A stretch of DNA of 24,140 nucleotides from positions 1-24,140 of the IMG/VR virus record IMGVR_UViG_3300028025_002913; one strand, written 5' to 3'. The notes below the pieces were generated by a model. It was not told where the DNA came from and did not search any database. It saw only the letters and a program-made list of their open reading frames with translations. The position numbers were made by a program, and so were the translations under genes. Shown here in pieces: positions 1 to 8,076 of this stretch. Source of the DNA: a virus. How positions within the stretch are numbered: the first letter of the stretch is position 1; every line of letters starts with the position of its first letter.

Positions 1-218
1 TATTCGTTGTTGCTTTTAATGTGCAAAACGAACATTTTGTTGTATAGTATGCTGTACTTGTTTGAAAGACCACCAATTAGGTTGTCTAGGTCACCGAGTG
101 TGGTGAAAGTACATAGTAAACGATTGTTCATGTTTAAGTCTGTATTCATAAATAGGTCATAGTCATAGCCATGACTCGTATTATACGTATACGGAGCTTC
201 TTCTAAGGTTGGATACAT
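1..218 (-). CDS. Partial hypothetical protein, N-terminal 72 residues (cut by window edge)
   Basis: An open frame begins with ATG at 216-218 and runs without a stop to the left edge, giving at least 72 residues starting MYPTLEEAPYTYNTSHGYDY. The start lies 8 bases after the stop of the polymerase-like gene and the strand is the same, so it is very probably the next gene of the same transcript. The visible part has no signal peptide or membrane segment; after an acidic and Tyr-rich start it turns into a mixed Leu-rich region (LLCTFTTLGDLDNLIGGL) that could be the first fold element of a globular domain. I do not recognise the family, and the remaining part lies outside the window. The frame is credible because all neighbouring genes are packed in the same way and no other frame is open here. 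Confidence 0.6.
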   Translation of the reverse strand, partial: MYPTLEEAPYTYNTSHGYDYDLFMNTDLNMNNRLLCTFTTLGDLDNLIGGLSNKYSILYNKMFVLHIKSNNE

Positions 219-226
219 AACTGATT

Positions 227-1474
227 TTATTTGAAATTATACGTGTCACCCGCTTTGGCTTTCACATTTAGTTTACATTGTTTAAATACGTCCAGTATTT
301 GCGACATGGTTTCTGTTTCGGATTCGTCAACGTCAAATAGGAAACTGTCGTATACGGACAATACAAGTTTTGTGTTTTTACCACGCAACAGTTTAAATAT
401 TTTCCACATTAGTTTAACGTTAGTTGCGGTCTCGTAGTTTTGCAACACGTAGTTGAGTAGCTTTTGTGGGTTCATGTCGCTCAACTTATCACGCTCAAAT
501 TTATACTGCGATAATGGACATTCAATGTAGCCGTTAGTGGTGAATTGGTGCCATAATGTGTCTGTATATTTTTTTACTTTACTGAAATATACTAAATTTT
601 CGTACTGTTTCCAAATTCCTCCGTAAAGTTGCTGAAAAGTGATCTCCTTTGCTTTGTGGTAATCCACCTTATATAGGTCCGCAAAATATAAATGCACATC
701 TTGCCCACCAAAGTCATGATCCACCAAATGTGCAAGAAGAATAGGATGGTAAGCACTAACATCCAGCTCAATGAAAGTATCGTTGTTCGGTATAAAGCAT
801 TCTCGTTCGCCATTGTCTTTACTTAATGTATTAAAGTTAATACCACCAAACGTATTTGACGGTCTAGTGGTTGTAGTATTTAAATTGTAGTGTGTGTAGA
901 CGCGTTGTGTATCGTCTTTTCCGAAGCATCGCTTATACTCGCCTGTATTAACTGATATTCCACTGCGTTCTAGCATGTTGTATGCAATACAAGCTTTATT
1001 GTAGAAATGCGTAGTGTTAGTTTCGGGTAACACGCTAAAGCGTTGCTCAAACCATTCGTAATGTTTTACAATTGGTATTATTGCATTAACGTCTGCTCGG
1101 TCTGGATATAAACGGTAAAAATATTCGTGTGTTGATGTATGTGTGGGTAGTTTAACGTGTATTCCAGGTACAGGACAAGCAATGCTTTTGTGTGTGAAGT
1201 AGTGGAGGAATTCCTTTTTGTCGTGTACGTGTATTGTTTCGATGCTGTCCAGTACTTCTTGAATCAGTTCAATTGGTAAATTGATTGTGTCGTTGTGGTT
1301 TACCGGGAGTATATATCCTTTGTCGTTTTGTGTGGGTTTGAGGTATATTGCACATATCTCGTTTTCTTGTGCGTGGTGAGTGTGGGATATAGGGAGTATG
1401 TCCACGTATACGTTTTTATGACGTATGCGACATAAAATGTCGATTTTATCTGTATCCTCAATTAGCCAAAACAT
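227..1474 (-). CDS. Family A (Pol I-like) DNA polymerase, short form without exonuclease domain
   Basis: Probable template-directed DNA polymerase (phage replication or repair) of 415 residues. The signs of family A come in the right order: TRPSNTFGGINFNTL (203-217) matches the TGR-S--PNLQNIP segment; FIELDVSAYHPILLAHL (234-250) matches motif A, with the metal-binding Asp at D238; KEITFQQLYGG (276-286) matches motif B, with K276, F280 and Y284 at the O-helix positions; NYVLQNYETATN (341-352) matches the N--IQG-A segment; and VLSVYDSFLFD (371-381) matches motif C, with D376. In Pol I motif C is normally His-Asp-Glu; here it reads Tyr-Asp-Ser, so the usual Glu is missing. The N-terminal ~190 residues are too short and too unlike DEDD exonucleases to be a proofreading domain. 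It follows the baseplate genes with a 23-base gap. Polymerase ancestry is fairly sure from motifs; activity is an inference. Confidence 0.8.
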   Translation of the reverse strand: MFWLIEDTDKIDILCRIRHKNVYVDILPISHTHHAQENEICAIYLKPTQNDKGYILPVNHNDTINLPIELIQEVLDSIETIHVHDKKEFLHYFTHKSIACPVPGIHVKLPTHTSTHEYFYRLYPDRADVNAIIPIVKHYEWFEQRFSVLPETNTTHFYNKACIAYNMLERSGISVNTGEYKRCFGKDDTQRVYTHYNLNTTTTRPSNTFGGINFNTLSKDNGERECFIPNNDTFIELDVSAYHPILLAHLVDHDFGGQDVHLYFADLYKVDYHKAKEITFQQLYGGIWKQYENLVYFSKVKKYTDTLWHQFTTNGYIECPLSQYKFERDKLSDMNPQKLLNYVLQNYETATNVKLMWKIFKLLRGKNTKLVLSVYDSFLFDVDESETETMSQILDVFKQCKLNVKAKAGDTYNFK

Positions 1475-1497
1475 GGGTTGAAGATACGAATAAAATA

Positions 1498-2088
1498 CTA
1501 AACAGCAAAGTATTTTGCGTAGTCTTGTTTAAAGTATTGCGAGAAACCATACCACTTTTCCTCCACTTCCACCAAATTCACAATTGACTTGTTTACATTG
1601 TACACTTTCTCAATTTCACCCGCAATATACCACTGGATTGATGTTGGTGTATATAAGTCCCAAGCCACAGATGCATCTTTTGCTTGTAGTTTGGTGTATG
1701 TGGGTTGGTCGATTTCCATGTACTTTAGTTCGTTGTTTTTCTTGCAGAAGTAACGTGTGAATAAACCGTTTACATAGTCATCCGGTGTGGGTTGAGTTGG
1801 GTTTGGTTGTGGGATTAAACGTGGTTTAGCTGTGTGTGAATATTCCATGTTTGGTGAAATGGATATTTCAACACGTTCAGGTGTTACTGAATTGTTGGGT
1901 AAATTGGTTTGTTCAACTAGTGGTAGCAAAAATTGTGGTGTACCGTCTTGTGGTGATTTACCGGTATATCTTTCGTTTTTGTATGTTTCGAAATAGTAAC
2001 CTGAATATATTTCACCGGTGGTAGCGATTTTAAATTCGCCACCGTTGGTGAATAGGTTTGCTTTGTATTGTGATTGTGGTAGGTACAT
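1498..2088 (-). CDS. Probable tail/baseplate structural protein, unknown function
   Basis: A 196-residue protein with no signal peptide or membrane helix. Near the N-terminus it has a pattern I associate from memory with virion proteins of marine contractile-tailed phages: FTNGGEF (13-19), then SGYYFET (29-35), YTGKSP (41-46) and FLLPL (53-57). A Pro/Gln-rich linker (IPQPNPTQPTPDD, about 91-103) separates this from a C-terminal part rich in Tyr, Trp and Lys (KYMEIDQPTYTKLQAKDASV, then WDLYTPTSIQWYIAGEIEKV). The ATG lies 2 bases after the stop of the 1017-aa hub gene, so translation is probably coupled and the product is likely used in the same assembly. It ends in TAG. The role is inferred from context only; no enzymatic motif is visible. 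Confidence 0.6.
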   Translation of the reverse strand: MYLPQSQYKANLFTNGGEFKIATTGEIYSGYYFETYKNERYTGKSPQDGTPQFLLPLVEQTNLPNNSVTPERVEISISPNMEYSHTAKPRLIPQPNPTQPTPDDYVNGLFTRYFCKKNNELKYMEIDQPTYTKLQAKDASVAWDLYTPTSIQWYIAGEIEKVYNVNKSIVNLVEVEEKWYGFSQYFKQDYAKYFAV

Positions 2089-2090
2089 GT

Positions 2091-5000
2091 TTATATGTTT
2101 TTGTAGTTTACTGCTCTTTTTTCAACTAATTTACCTAAATATGATTTGGTGATAGGCATGCCCGGTTTTGTAGGGTCACGCAGTGCTGGGTTTTGTACCC
2201 AAGCATAAGGTGGGAAGTGGAATGATTCAGATTCATTAATGAATTTAGGCATAAACACTGCAGTATATATGGTGGATGCAGATGCGTTTTTTGGGAGTTT
2301 GGATTTTTTAAAATAACGCTCTACATAGTCTAGTTGTTCTAAATCGCTCATGGACGCTAATTTATCTCGAGTTGTACCTAAATCTTGGGCTGCAGGTTTG
2401 CCAAATTGGATAAGACCTACATACCCTAAGGAATTTCGGATTGATGGTGAAAATGTACCTGCTGATTCGATTTCCATAATAGCCATGAGGTATTCAGGTT
2501 TGATGGAAAGATTAGATGCTATTTGTTTTACTTTAGATATAAATGGTGTATTGTTTTTGATTTGGGTGTTTATACGCATTGAAGTATTTGTAACCTGTTC
2601 ATTAGTTTCGCCAAGTATTTTCTTCACCGCCGCAAGTAACTTGTCGTACTGCATATAGTGGGAACCGTTGTTGTCGCTATTGGCTATGGATGTTGTTTCC
2701 ACTGATGTTTCCCAGTCGCTATTGGATAACTTGTGGTGTACACCTCTAATTATAAAGTGTAAATTTTCAGGGTATCGTGGTGGTAAAAATCGAGATGCTA
2801 CGCTTAGTTCGTTGTATATTTTAATACCGCCAATTCCGTCCATGGTTACACCCAAGTTAATTGGGACAAACCCGTTTGTTGGGGATGCATATTTTTCGTC
2901 TACGTTTAATTGTATTTCGGCCTGGATTGATTTGTAGAATTCGGATACTATGGATATGTTGTTCTCGATGATTTGTGGGTCTAATTCTGGTTTGTCTGTG
3001 TTTTTTAAACCGAATGATGATTTGTGACCCCACCAGAATTTTTTCAAGTATGTCTCCTTTACTTCGTCTCGGCTATTGCTGAATCCAGTGCTTATTGGTG
3101 CAGATATTTCTGGTTGGAGACGATCGTTGAGTCCTTTGTTCCATTTCGAGAACATGGTGTTTTCTACGCCCTTAACATATCCACCAGCAGTGGAACTAAT
3201 TGCGGCCATGTTTGCGAAGTCAGGGGTAATTTCGGTTTTTAAATTGAAATTGCGTACGAAGTTTGAAGATTTAAAATCGTGGTTGTAACCATACAACTCT
3301 AACTCGTATTTACGTGGTTTTGGTTCGTAGTAGCTTTGGTCAATTATGCGAATAGTGTTTTCTTCTTCGTCGATTATTGGTTCCAGAGTGTTTATACCGC
3401 CCAACGCTTTGTTTAATTCCTTACACATACTGTCCAAGAAGTTAAATAGCGATAAATTGCCCTTCTCGTCTAAATTGTTTTTTAAACAAGAATCGATTGT
3501 TTGGTGATGAATATATATGTTCATCATGTACGCAGATCCTTTCTTGTCTGGGTTTATCCAGTGTTTTAATTGGTGGAAATAGTGTTTGGATCCTACTGGT
3601 TCATCGTGGTTATTCACAATACATACTTGTGGGTCTAACGATACCTGGAATGGGAAATGGTACATTAAACTGGAATATGTGTTGCTGTCTATGGTTAGCA
3701 TTTTGGCTATGGGTTGGTTTCCATTGTGTATATTTGGGATAACGTATTCCCTAAGGAAATCTAGTAAATGTCCAAAACGCATGTAGTATCCCAATAGGTA
3801 GTCATCTTTAGCAGCATTGCTGTATTCGATGAATGCGACGTCCTTTATTTCTTGGTCGGTATTATTAAATGCAGTTGGTTTAGGTTGATATTTGACCAAG
3901 TACTCACCCCCACTCTCCATTATCCAATATTGGTTAACGGGGATGGTTTGAATTATTTGGAATATATTGCTGCTTCGAATAAATTCAGTGGATTCAGGGT
4001 ATAGGGTTTTTATTGCCTGTCTAGCGGCTGAATCTGAATTATACGGGCCTAAAGTCTCTATACTTTGCGGTACAGGTACATCTCCCTCCACTGGTTTAAT
4101 GAAATGACCCATTTGAGTGGGTGTGTCCTTTACTGAAATGGTTATTTTTTCAGTAGAATAATTAGTACGGTCACTATTCAACAATGACTGGTAGTATAAA
4201 TACGACGAGATAACATTGGATGTTGGTGAAACTATTAAGTCAGATGCAGAGTCAGCAGTGCCAGTTTCAGTGGTAGAATTGTATGTGGTATCAATTAACT
4301 TTAAAATGTCTGGGTTTGGTGATATGTTTGTTTTGAGTGACTCAATTACATCACCCATACTAAGTAACTCTAGTGTGATGTCATATGAACCGTCTTGGGC
4401 AAATTGCCAACTGAAATTTACTACACGGGCTACCAATGCATCGTAGTTACCAGATTTGTCTGCACGGTATTTTTTAATTCGGGGTATCATGTCGTAGTAT
4501 GTCTTTACACTATCGCTAAAGAAACCATCCGGGTCCTCAACTAGCGTGTATCCCATTTCTTGCAAGTTGTCTTGACTATTACTCCAGTATAAACTGTTAC
4601 CCCATTCCAATAACATGGTATAACCTATACGCATGTATAGCAAGTCTAATATGTGGAATTGTTCGGGTGAATAGCATTTGATTTTAACTGTGGCACGTTT
4701 GATTGAACCACGGTTCATGCATTTGATTTCAGCGCTTTCGATACCCGGCATAGGCACTAAACCAAATTCTGAGTTTTCAGTGAATGCGTTTACGTTGTAT
4801 GTTCCGGTATAGTAGTCGGTAACGTTGTCTTTTTGTGGGTCTGTACCACGCTGGGTTAAGTAGCCATTTTCAATGTGGGATGTACCATTAAATAACACGT
4901 ATCGTGTTGCTAATGTACTCCCGGGCATTTGGTCTGTACCACCACGTAGTTTTTCTTCAGTAACACGCGCATCGTTTAATGACACACCAGATGCCAATTT

Positions 5001-5144
5001 CACCCACGCTGTTTTTGAGTTAAGGTATGCGATTTGTTCTGCTGTTCGTACAGTACCGTCTTGACCCGAACCATGGATTCGCTGACGGTGGTTTATCTGT
5101 TTTGCAACGTAGTCAGGGATTGGTTCTCCTATGATGTTTGGCAT
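2091..5144 (-). CDS. Baseplate hub/tail-tip protein with C-terminal lytic transglycosylase (SLT-like) domain
   Basis: A 1017-residue protein. The N-terminal half carries a hub-like segment (WVKLASGVSL at 47-56) and a long mixed alpha/beta region without membrane helices. The last ~155 residues (from about 866) look like a soluble lytic transglycosylase: IMEIESAGTFSPSIRNS (889-905) fits the ES-F-P-A motif with E893 as the likely catalytic Glu, followed by GYVGLIQFG (907-915), the G-(A/V)-GL-Q motif. This gives a particle-borne enzyme that would cut peptidoglycan when the tail tip reaches the cell wall, comparable in logic to T4 gp5, although T4 uses a lysozyme in a different position. It lies between the LysM/gp53-like gene (4-base gap) and the 196-aa gene (2-base gap). 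The lytic domain is well supported by motifs; the hub assignment rests on size and neighbours. It could instead be a long tail-tip protein without the gp27 fold. Confidence 0.75.
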   Translation of the reverse strand: MPNIIGEPIPDYVAKQINHRQRIHGSGQDGTVRTAEQIAYLNSKTAWVKLASGVSLNDARVTEEKLRGGTDQMPGSTLATRYVLFNGTSHIENGYLTQRGTDPQKDNVTDYYTGTYNVNAFTENSEFGLVPMPGIESAEIKCMNRGSIKRATVKIKCYSPEQFHILDLLYMRIGYTMLLEWGNSLYWSNSQDNLQEMGYTLVEDPDGFFSDSVKTYYDMIPRIKKYRADKSGNYDALVARVVNFSWQFAQDGSYDITLELLSMGDVIESLKTNISPNPDILKLIDTTYNSTTETGTADSASDLIVSPTSNVISSYLYYQSLLNSDRTNYSTEKITISVKDTPTQMGHFIKPVEGDVPVPQSIETLGPYNSDSAARQAIKTLYPESTEFIRSSNIFQIIQTIPVNQYWIMESGGEYLVKYQPKPTAFNNTDQEIKDVAFIEYSNAAKDDYLLGYYMRFGHLLDFLREYVIPNIHNGNQPIAKMLTIDSNTYSSLMYHFPFQVSLDPQVCIVNNHDEPVGSKHYFHQLKHWINPDKKGSAYMMNIYIHHQTIDSCLKNNLDEKGNLSLFNFLDSMCKELNKALGGINTLEPIIDEEENTIRIIDQSYYEPKPRKYELELYGYNHDFKSSNFVRNFNLKTEITPDFANMAAISSTAGGYVKGVENTMFSKWNKGLNDRLQPEISAPISTGFSNSRDEVKETYLKKFWWGHKSSFGLKNTDKPELDPQIIENNISIVSEFYKSIQAEIQLNVDEKYASPTNGFVPINLGVTMDGIGGIKIYNELSVASRFLPPRYPENLHFIIRGVHHKLSNSDWETSVETTSIANSDNNGSHYMQYDKLLAAVKKILGETNEQVTNTSMRINTQIKNNTPFISKVKQIASNLSIKPEYLMAIMEIESAGTFSPSIRNSLGYVGLIQFGKPAAQDLGTTRDKLASMSDLEQLDYVERYFKKSKLPKNASASTIYTAVFMPKFINESESFHFPPYAWVQNPALRDPTKPGMPITKSYLGKLVEKRAVNYKNI

Positions 5145-5148
5145 AACT

Positions 5149-5460
5149 TTATATTCTGTTTAAATTTTCAAATGTACCTAAAATGGTTGGGATGCGTGAT
5201 GCTGATGGTATTCTGATTTGTGCCCCAATACCCGGGTAGATTGAATCAGATGGTTGGGATGGGTTGGCTCTGGATATTACCCACCACAGGCTTGAATTAC
5301 CATAGTATGTTTGGGCTAATATGTCGTAGCGGTCACCTTGTGTTGTGTATACGTATGTGTCCGAAAAGTCGCGTGGAATATCGGGATATTTAACGTTGAT
5401 GAATCTACGTTTTGGGTTGTCTTGTGTAGTGATAACGGGTATTGATGTATAGCGAGCCAT
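5149..5460 (-). CDS. gp53-like baseplate wedge protein with LysM-type domain
   Basis: A 103-residue protein. After an extended N-terminus it has YVYTTQGDRYDILAQTYYGN (36-55), then LWWVISRANP and IYPGIGAQIRIP (74-85), which is the LysM/tail protein X layout: a domain that starts with a short strand and the (G)D-(L)-IA---YG helix, a Trp-rich centre and a closing (L/I)--G--IRIP strand. T4 baseplate wedge gp53 carries a LysM-like domain and is of the same functional class, and the position next to the hub gene fits. The gene has its own upstream ATATTTATA element, 12 bases before the ATG, and a hairpin lies just before that, so it may open a small transcription unit with the hub, 196-aa and polymerase genes. 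The family is good; the exact wedge role is by analogy. Confidence 0.72.
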   Translation of the reverse strand: MARYTSIPVITTQDNPKRRFINVKYPDIPRDFSDTYVYTTQGDRYDILAQTYYGNSSLWWVISRANPSQPSDSIYPGIGAQIRIPSASRIPTILGTFENLNRI

Positions 5461-5472
5461 GAGTGGTTTATG

Positions 5473-5481
5473 TATAAATAT
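5473..5481 (-). promoter_or_regulatory. ATATTTATA leader element of the gp53-like gene
   Basis: In sense direction it reads ATATTTATA followed by CATAAACCACTC and the ATG (12-base spacing). It is one of ten exact copies placed directly before genes of this window. I infer a promoter -10-type element or a leader signal; the function is not shown by sequence alone. Confidence 0.45.
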
Positions 5482-5494
5482 GGAATATACAAAG

Positions 5495-5517
5495 AAAGCC
5501 TGGCTAGGCCAAGCTTT
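5495..5517 (-). terminator. Hairpin terminator after the 696-aa gene
   Basis: In sense direction AAAGCTTGGC-CTA-GCCAGGCTTT forms a 10-base-pair stem (one G-U pair) with a 3-base loop, followed by a T-rich run TTTCTTTG (the stem's final T's included). It lies 22 bases after the 696-aa gene and directly before the leader element of the gp53-like gene. On the plus strand the run after the stem is all T, but the stem has one C-A mismatch and no plus-strand gene needs it. Intrinsic terminator or processing hairpin. Confidence 0.55.
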
Positions 5518-5538
5518 TTTAGTATTATGTGGGTGGGT

Positions 5539-7629
5539 TTATGCTTGATTGTGTTGATTGACGAATTTAGGTGAATTTTTCTCTTCTTTAATTAACGGAA
5601 ATAAAGGAGCAACATATTTGTACTCAGGTCTGAAGTTATGTATTGGTGTGAACTGGAATCCAGTTACTTTAATATACATTGGTAATTGTTTACCTGATTC
5701 TATATCCCACGGTGACTCTTCCATTATTTCATATGTCATTCCGTTAATTATACCGTACTGAGCGTTAATATAGTTACCCACAGTTAATTTGTGGATATTA
5801 CCAGCCATATATCCTTGTGCTGTATAAGTTGGTGCTAATGATGATGCTAATTGGTTTAAATGACTGTACATTTTGTCTCTATGGTGTACACCTTCAGCTA
5901 CCACAGTAAATCCAAGTGATATTTTACGGTCGAATGAATTGTATTTGTGGAATTTTTCACCACGTCCCATATATGTTTGTGAATTCCAGTCCGGACTGTA
6001 ATTGTCTGACAGGTTGTCGATATATGCTCTGAATGTAAGTGGTTCTGGGTTGTTGTTTGGGTGTGTTGGGTCAATGATGTCTATACGGAACGTGATGAGG
6101 TCATCACCTGTTCCGAAGTCACGGGATTTACGTTTATTTCCTGAAGTATAATATACTTGATCTACTAATCTATTGTCATCTTTATAGTAATCACCATCTT
6201 TAATTATATCCTCGGATTTTTTTGTAATGTAATCGTATGATCCGCTATAGTCAATAAATCCACGTACAATTCTGTCTACTTTCCTAAAGTCAGGACCAAT
6301 TCCCTTGGCTTCTCCTTTAAGGTTAACGGGACCAAATACCATTTTACCGTCAGGGCCTGGGTAGTAACCTACATTTTTGTCTATATTGGCTAAATATGAA
6401 CCAGTCTGTGCGTTTAGTGAAAGGTATTTGTTTTCTGCAGATGCATCACTAGATGCTTTGTCTACATTTATAGTAATGGCAGATGAATATTCAGTATATC
6501 CCTCTATTTTCGGTGATATGTCGAGGGGGTTATATTGATCAAAATTTAATTTATCTACAATTTGTCTACCGGCACCAGCATTTATTAATTTATCATTAAT
6601 TGATGAATAATATGAACCTGTGGTTAAATCAATACGTTGAGTTAAATTATAAGCATACGATAAACCAACCCCTGTTTTACCAGTTTTATCAGGTACTAAA
6701 TAACTAGATATATTTGGTTTAGGTGTTAATGAACCAGATTCATATACACTATACGTAGGTTCACCATTTACTAACCAGTCAAGGTTAGATTTAGATTTGG
6801 ATAATGTGGATAATATTGTGGTTTTGTTGTATAAATCGTATTTAACGGACGCACCTAGTATTGGTGTAAATTTATCACGCAACGATTGTTTAAATGTATC
6901 GTCGTCTATTGATGGTGAAAATAATTTGTCTTTTCCACCAGGTACCAAATATGTTTTTGGGTTTAAACCGTTTGACCCCATTACTCGTAATGGTACCATT
7001 CCGTCTCCCTCTGTAGCATATTTAATTTTGGTACTACCAATACCTAATATGGATCCAGGGCCACCTTTGTAGGTATAAAGGTTAGTGTCATATTCCGACG
7101 GTTCTTCAATTGATTCAAAATGCAAATTAACTAACCTATTGTCAGTGAATGTATTTGGATCCATTAAATTGGCATTGTATACCGTACTACCGTATTTTTT
7201 TAACGATAGTTTGGTTAGTCCAGTTGGGTCAAGTCCTTGTTTGTTTAAATGTATACCCAAAATACCAACACCAGCTTGTGCTAGTGTTGATAATGGTGTA
7301 TATATACCTTCGTTGAAGAATCCACTAGTTTCGGTACCAACCGCAACGCGAGATAGTAGGTTTTGCTTTAGCGCGAATTGCACACCACTTGGTGTAGCCA
7401 TATATTTCGTTAAACGTTCAACGTCACGCGCTGATCGCTGCACGGATATCAATGCTCCACGCACAACACCATCAGCGTACGCAGCGAGTGGAGTAGCAGG
7501 TTTAGTTACTACTGTTGAGTCGCTAGGTATTGGTGTTTGAATGAAAGGCTGGGAGGTAAACTTGTCGTCACCAAATTTAAGTGATTTGAGTTTAGTCCCA
7601 TTTTCAATATATGACGTTAATATACCCAC
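5539..7629 (-). CDS. Large tail/baseplate-associated structural protein (696 aa), GTG start
   Basis: A 696-residue protein that begins with GTG (7627-7629) as MGILTSYIENGTKLKSLKFG; no ATG is available near the N-terminus, and the stop of the previous gene is only 6 bases upstream, so re-initiation by coupling is likely. Residues 57-138 form a helical segment, RGALISVQRSARDVERLTKY and on to IYTPLSTLAQAGVGILGIHL, and the middle is a long series of Ser/Gly/Tyr-rich strands. The C-terminal part (RIDIIDPTHP, then LTFRAYIDNLSDNYSPDWNS, with GFTVVAEGVHHRDKMYSHL) has a compact conserved look. I recall related proteins only as uncharacterised virion proteins of Bacteroidota and marine phages. The location between tape measure and baseplate wedge/hub suggests a tail-tube end or baseplate part. 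No enzyme motif is seen. It ends in TAA. Confidence 0.65.
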   Translation of the reverse strand: MGILTSYIENGTKLKSLKFGDDKFTSQPFIQTPIPSDSTVVTKPATPLAAYADGVVRGALISVQRSARDVERLTKYMATPSGVQFALKQNLLSRVAVGTETSGFFNEGIYTPLSTLAQAGVGILGIHLNKQGLDPTGLTKLSLKKYGSTVYNANLMDPNTFTDNRLVNLHFESIEEPSEYDTNLYTYKGGPGSILGIGSTKIKYATEGDGMVPLRVMGSNGLNPKTYLVPGGKDKLFSPSIDDDTFKQSLRDKFTPILGASVKYDLYNKTTILSTLSKSKSNLDWLVNGEPTYSVYESGSLTPKPNISSYLVPDKTGKTGVGLSYAYNLTQRIDLTTGSYYSSINDKLINAGAGRQIVDKLNFDQYNPLDISPKIEGYTEYSSAITINVDKASSDASAENKYLSLNAQTGSYLANIDKNVGYYPGPDGKMVFGPVNLKGEAKGIGPDFRKVDRIVRGFIDYSGSYDYITKKSEDIIKDGDYYKDDNRLVDQVYYTSGNKRKSRDFGTGDDLITFRIDIIDPTHPNNNPEPLTFRAYIDNLSDNYSPDWNSQTYMGRGEKFHKYNSFDRKISLGFTVVAEGVHHRDKMYSHLNQLASSLAPTYTAQGYMAGNIHKLTVGNYINAQYGIINGMTYEIMEESPWDIESGKQLPMYIKVTGFQFTPIHNFRPEYKYVAPLFPLIKEEKNSPKFVNQHNQA

Positions 7630-7635
7630 TAAGAA

Positions 7636-8022
7636 TTAGTCTTTAATTGGAAATGATGCAGCTTTACCTAATACCTTTAAATAAGTATTGGCATATGAAC
7701 CGTTGTTTGTTTTGTATTTTGGTTTGTTGGTTGGGTCAGCTGTAACTGAATCCTCTAAGTCAAATGCCGTAGGTGTTGGTAATTGATTTGCTACACCATC
7801 ATTGTACTTAATGAAATCCGCGTTTACTGCTGCTTGGTTTGAACCGTCCACTGAATAACTTGGTGTTTTTGTTGTTGCATTGTAATGCAATGAACCAGGT
7901 GTTAATGGGTATGTTGTGTTCGTTGAATTTACGAATTCAAGTGGGTTTGGTAAAATAGTCCCTCCGTTTTTTTCGGCAGCGAATGGAGAGCCTTGTGTTT
8001 GAAGCATGTTTTTAATTCCCAT
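7636..8022 (-). CDS. Small structural-cluster protein, unknown function (128 aa)
   Basis: A 128-residue protein, rich in Asn, Thr, Pro and Tyr, poor in Cys, without signal or membrane segment: MGIKNMLQTQGSPFAAEKNG, then PLEFVNSTNTTYPLTPGSLH and a C-terminal NTYLKVLGKAASFPIKD. The composition suits an extended virion protein rather than an enzyme. It has its own ATATTTATA element 17 bases before the ATG. Its stop codon TAA is followed by two codons and then the GTG of the 696-aa gene in the same reading frame, which links the two genes tightly. I do not recognise a family; the position after the tape measure gene points to tail assembly. Confidence 0.6.
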   Translation of the reverse strand: MGIKNMLQTQGSPFAAEKNGGTILPNPLEFVNSTNTTYPLTPGSLHYNATTKTPSYSVDGSNQAAVNADFIKYNDGVANQLPTPTAFDLEDSVTADPTNKPKYKTNNGSYANTYLKVLGKAASFPIKD

Positions 8023-8039
8023 GGTAATTTAGTTTTGTT

Positions 8040-8048
8040 TATAAATAT
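8040..8048 (-). promoter_or_regulatory. ATATTTATA leader element of the 128-aa gene
   Basis: Sense ATATTTATAAACAAAA, 17 bases before the ATG, in the gap after the tape measure gene start. It matches the extended form ATATTTATAnnnAAAA exactly. Confidence 0.45.
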
Positions 8049-8076
8049 TGCTAATTACTGAATTGAATAACCAGTT

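Noticed and set aside
7085-7540. Open frame of 151 codons on the plus strand
   Set aside because: It lies opposite the 696-aa structural gene, has no leader of the kind seen elsewhere and a composition that mirrors the real gene; every supported gene is on the minus strand.
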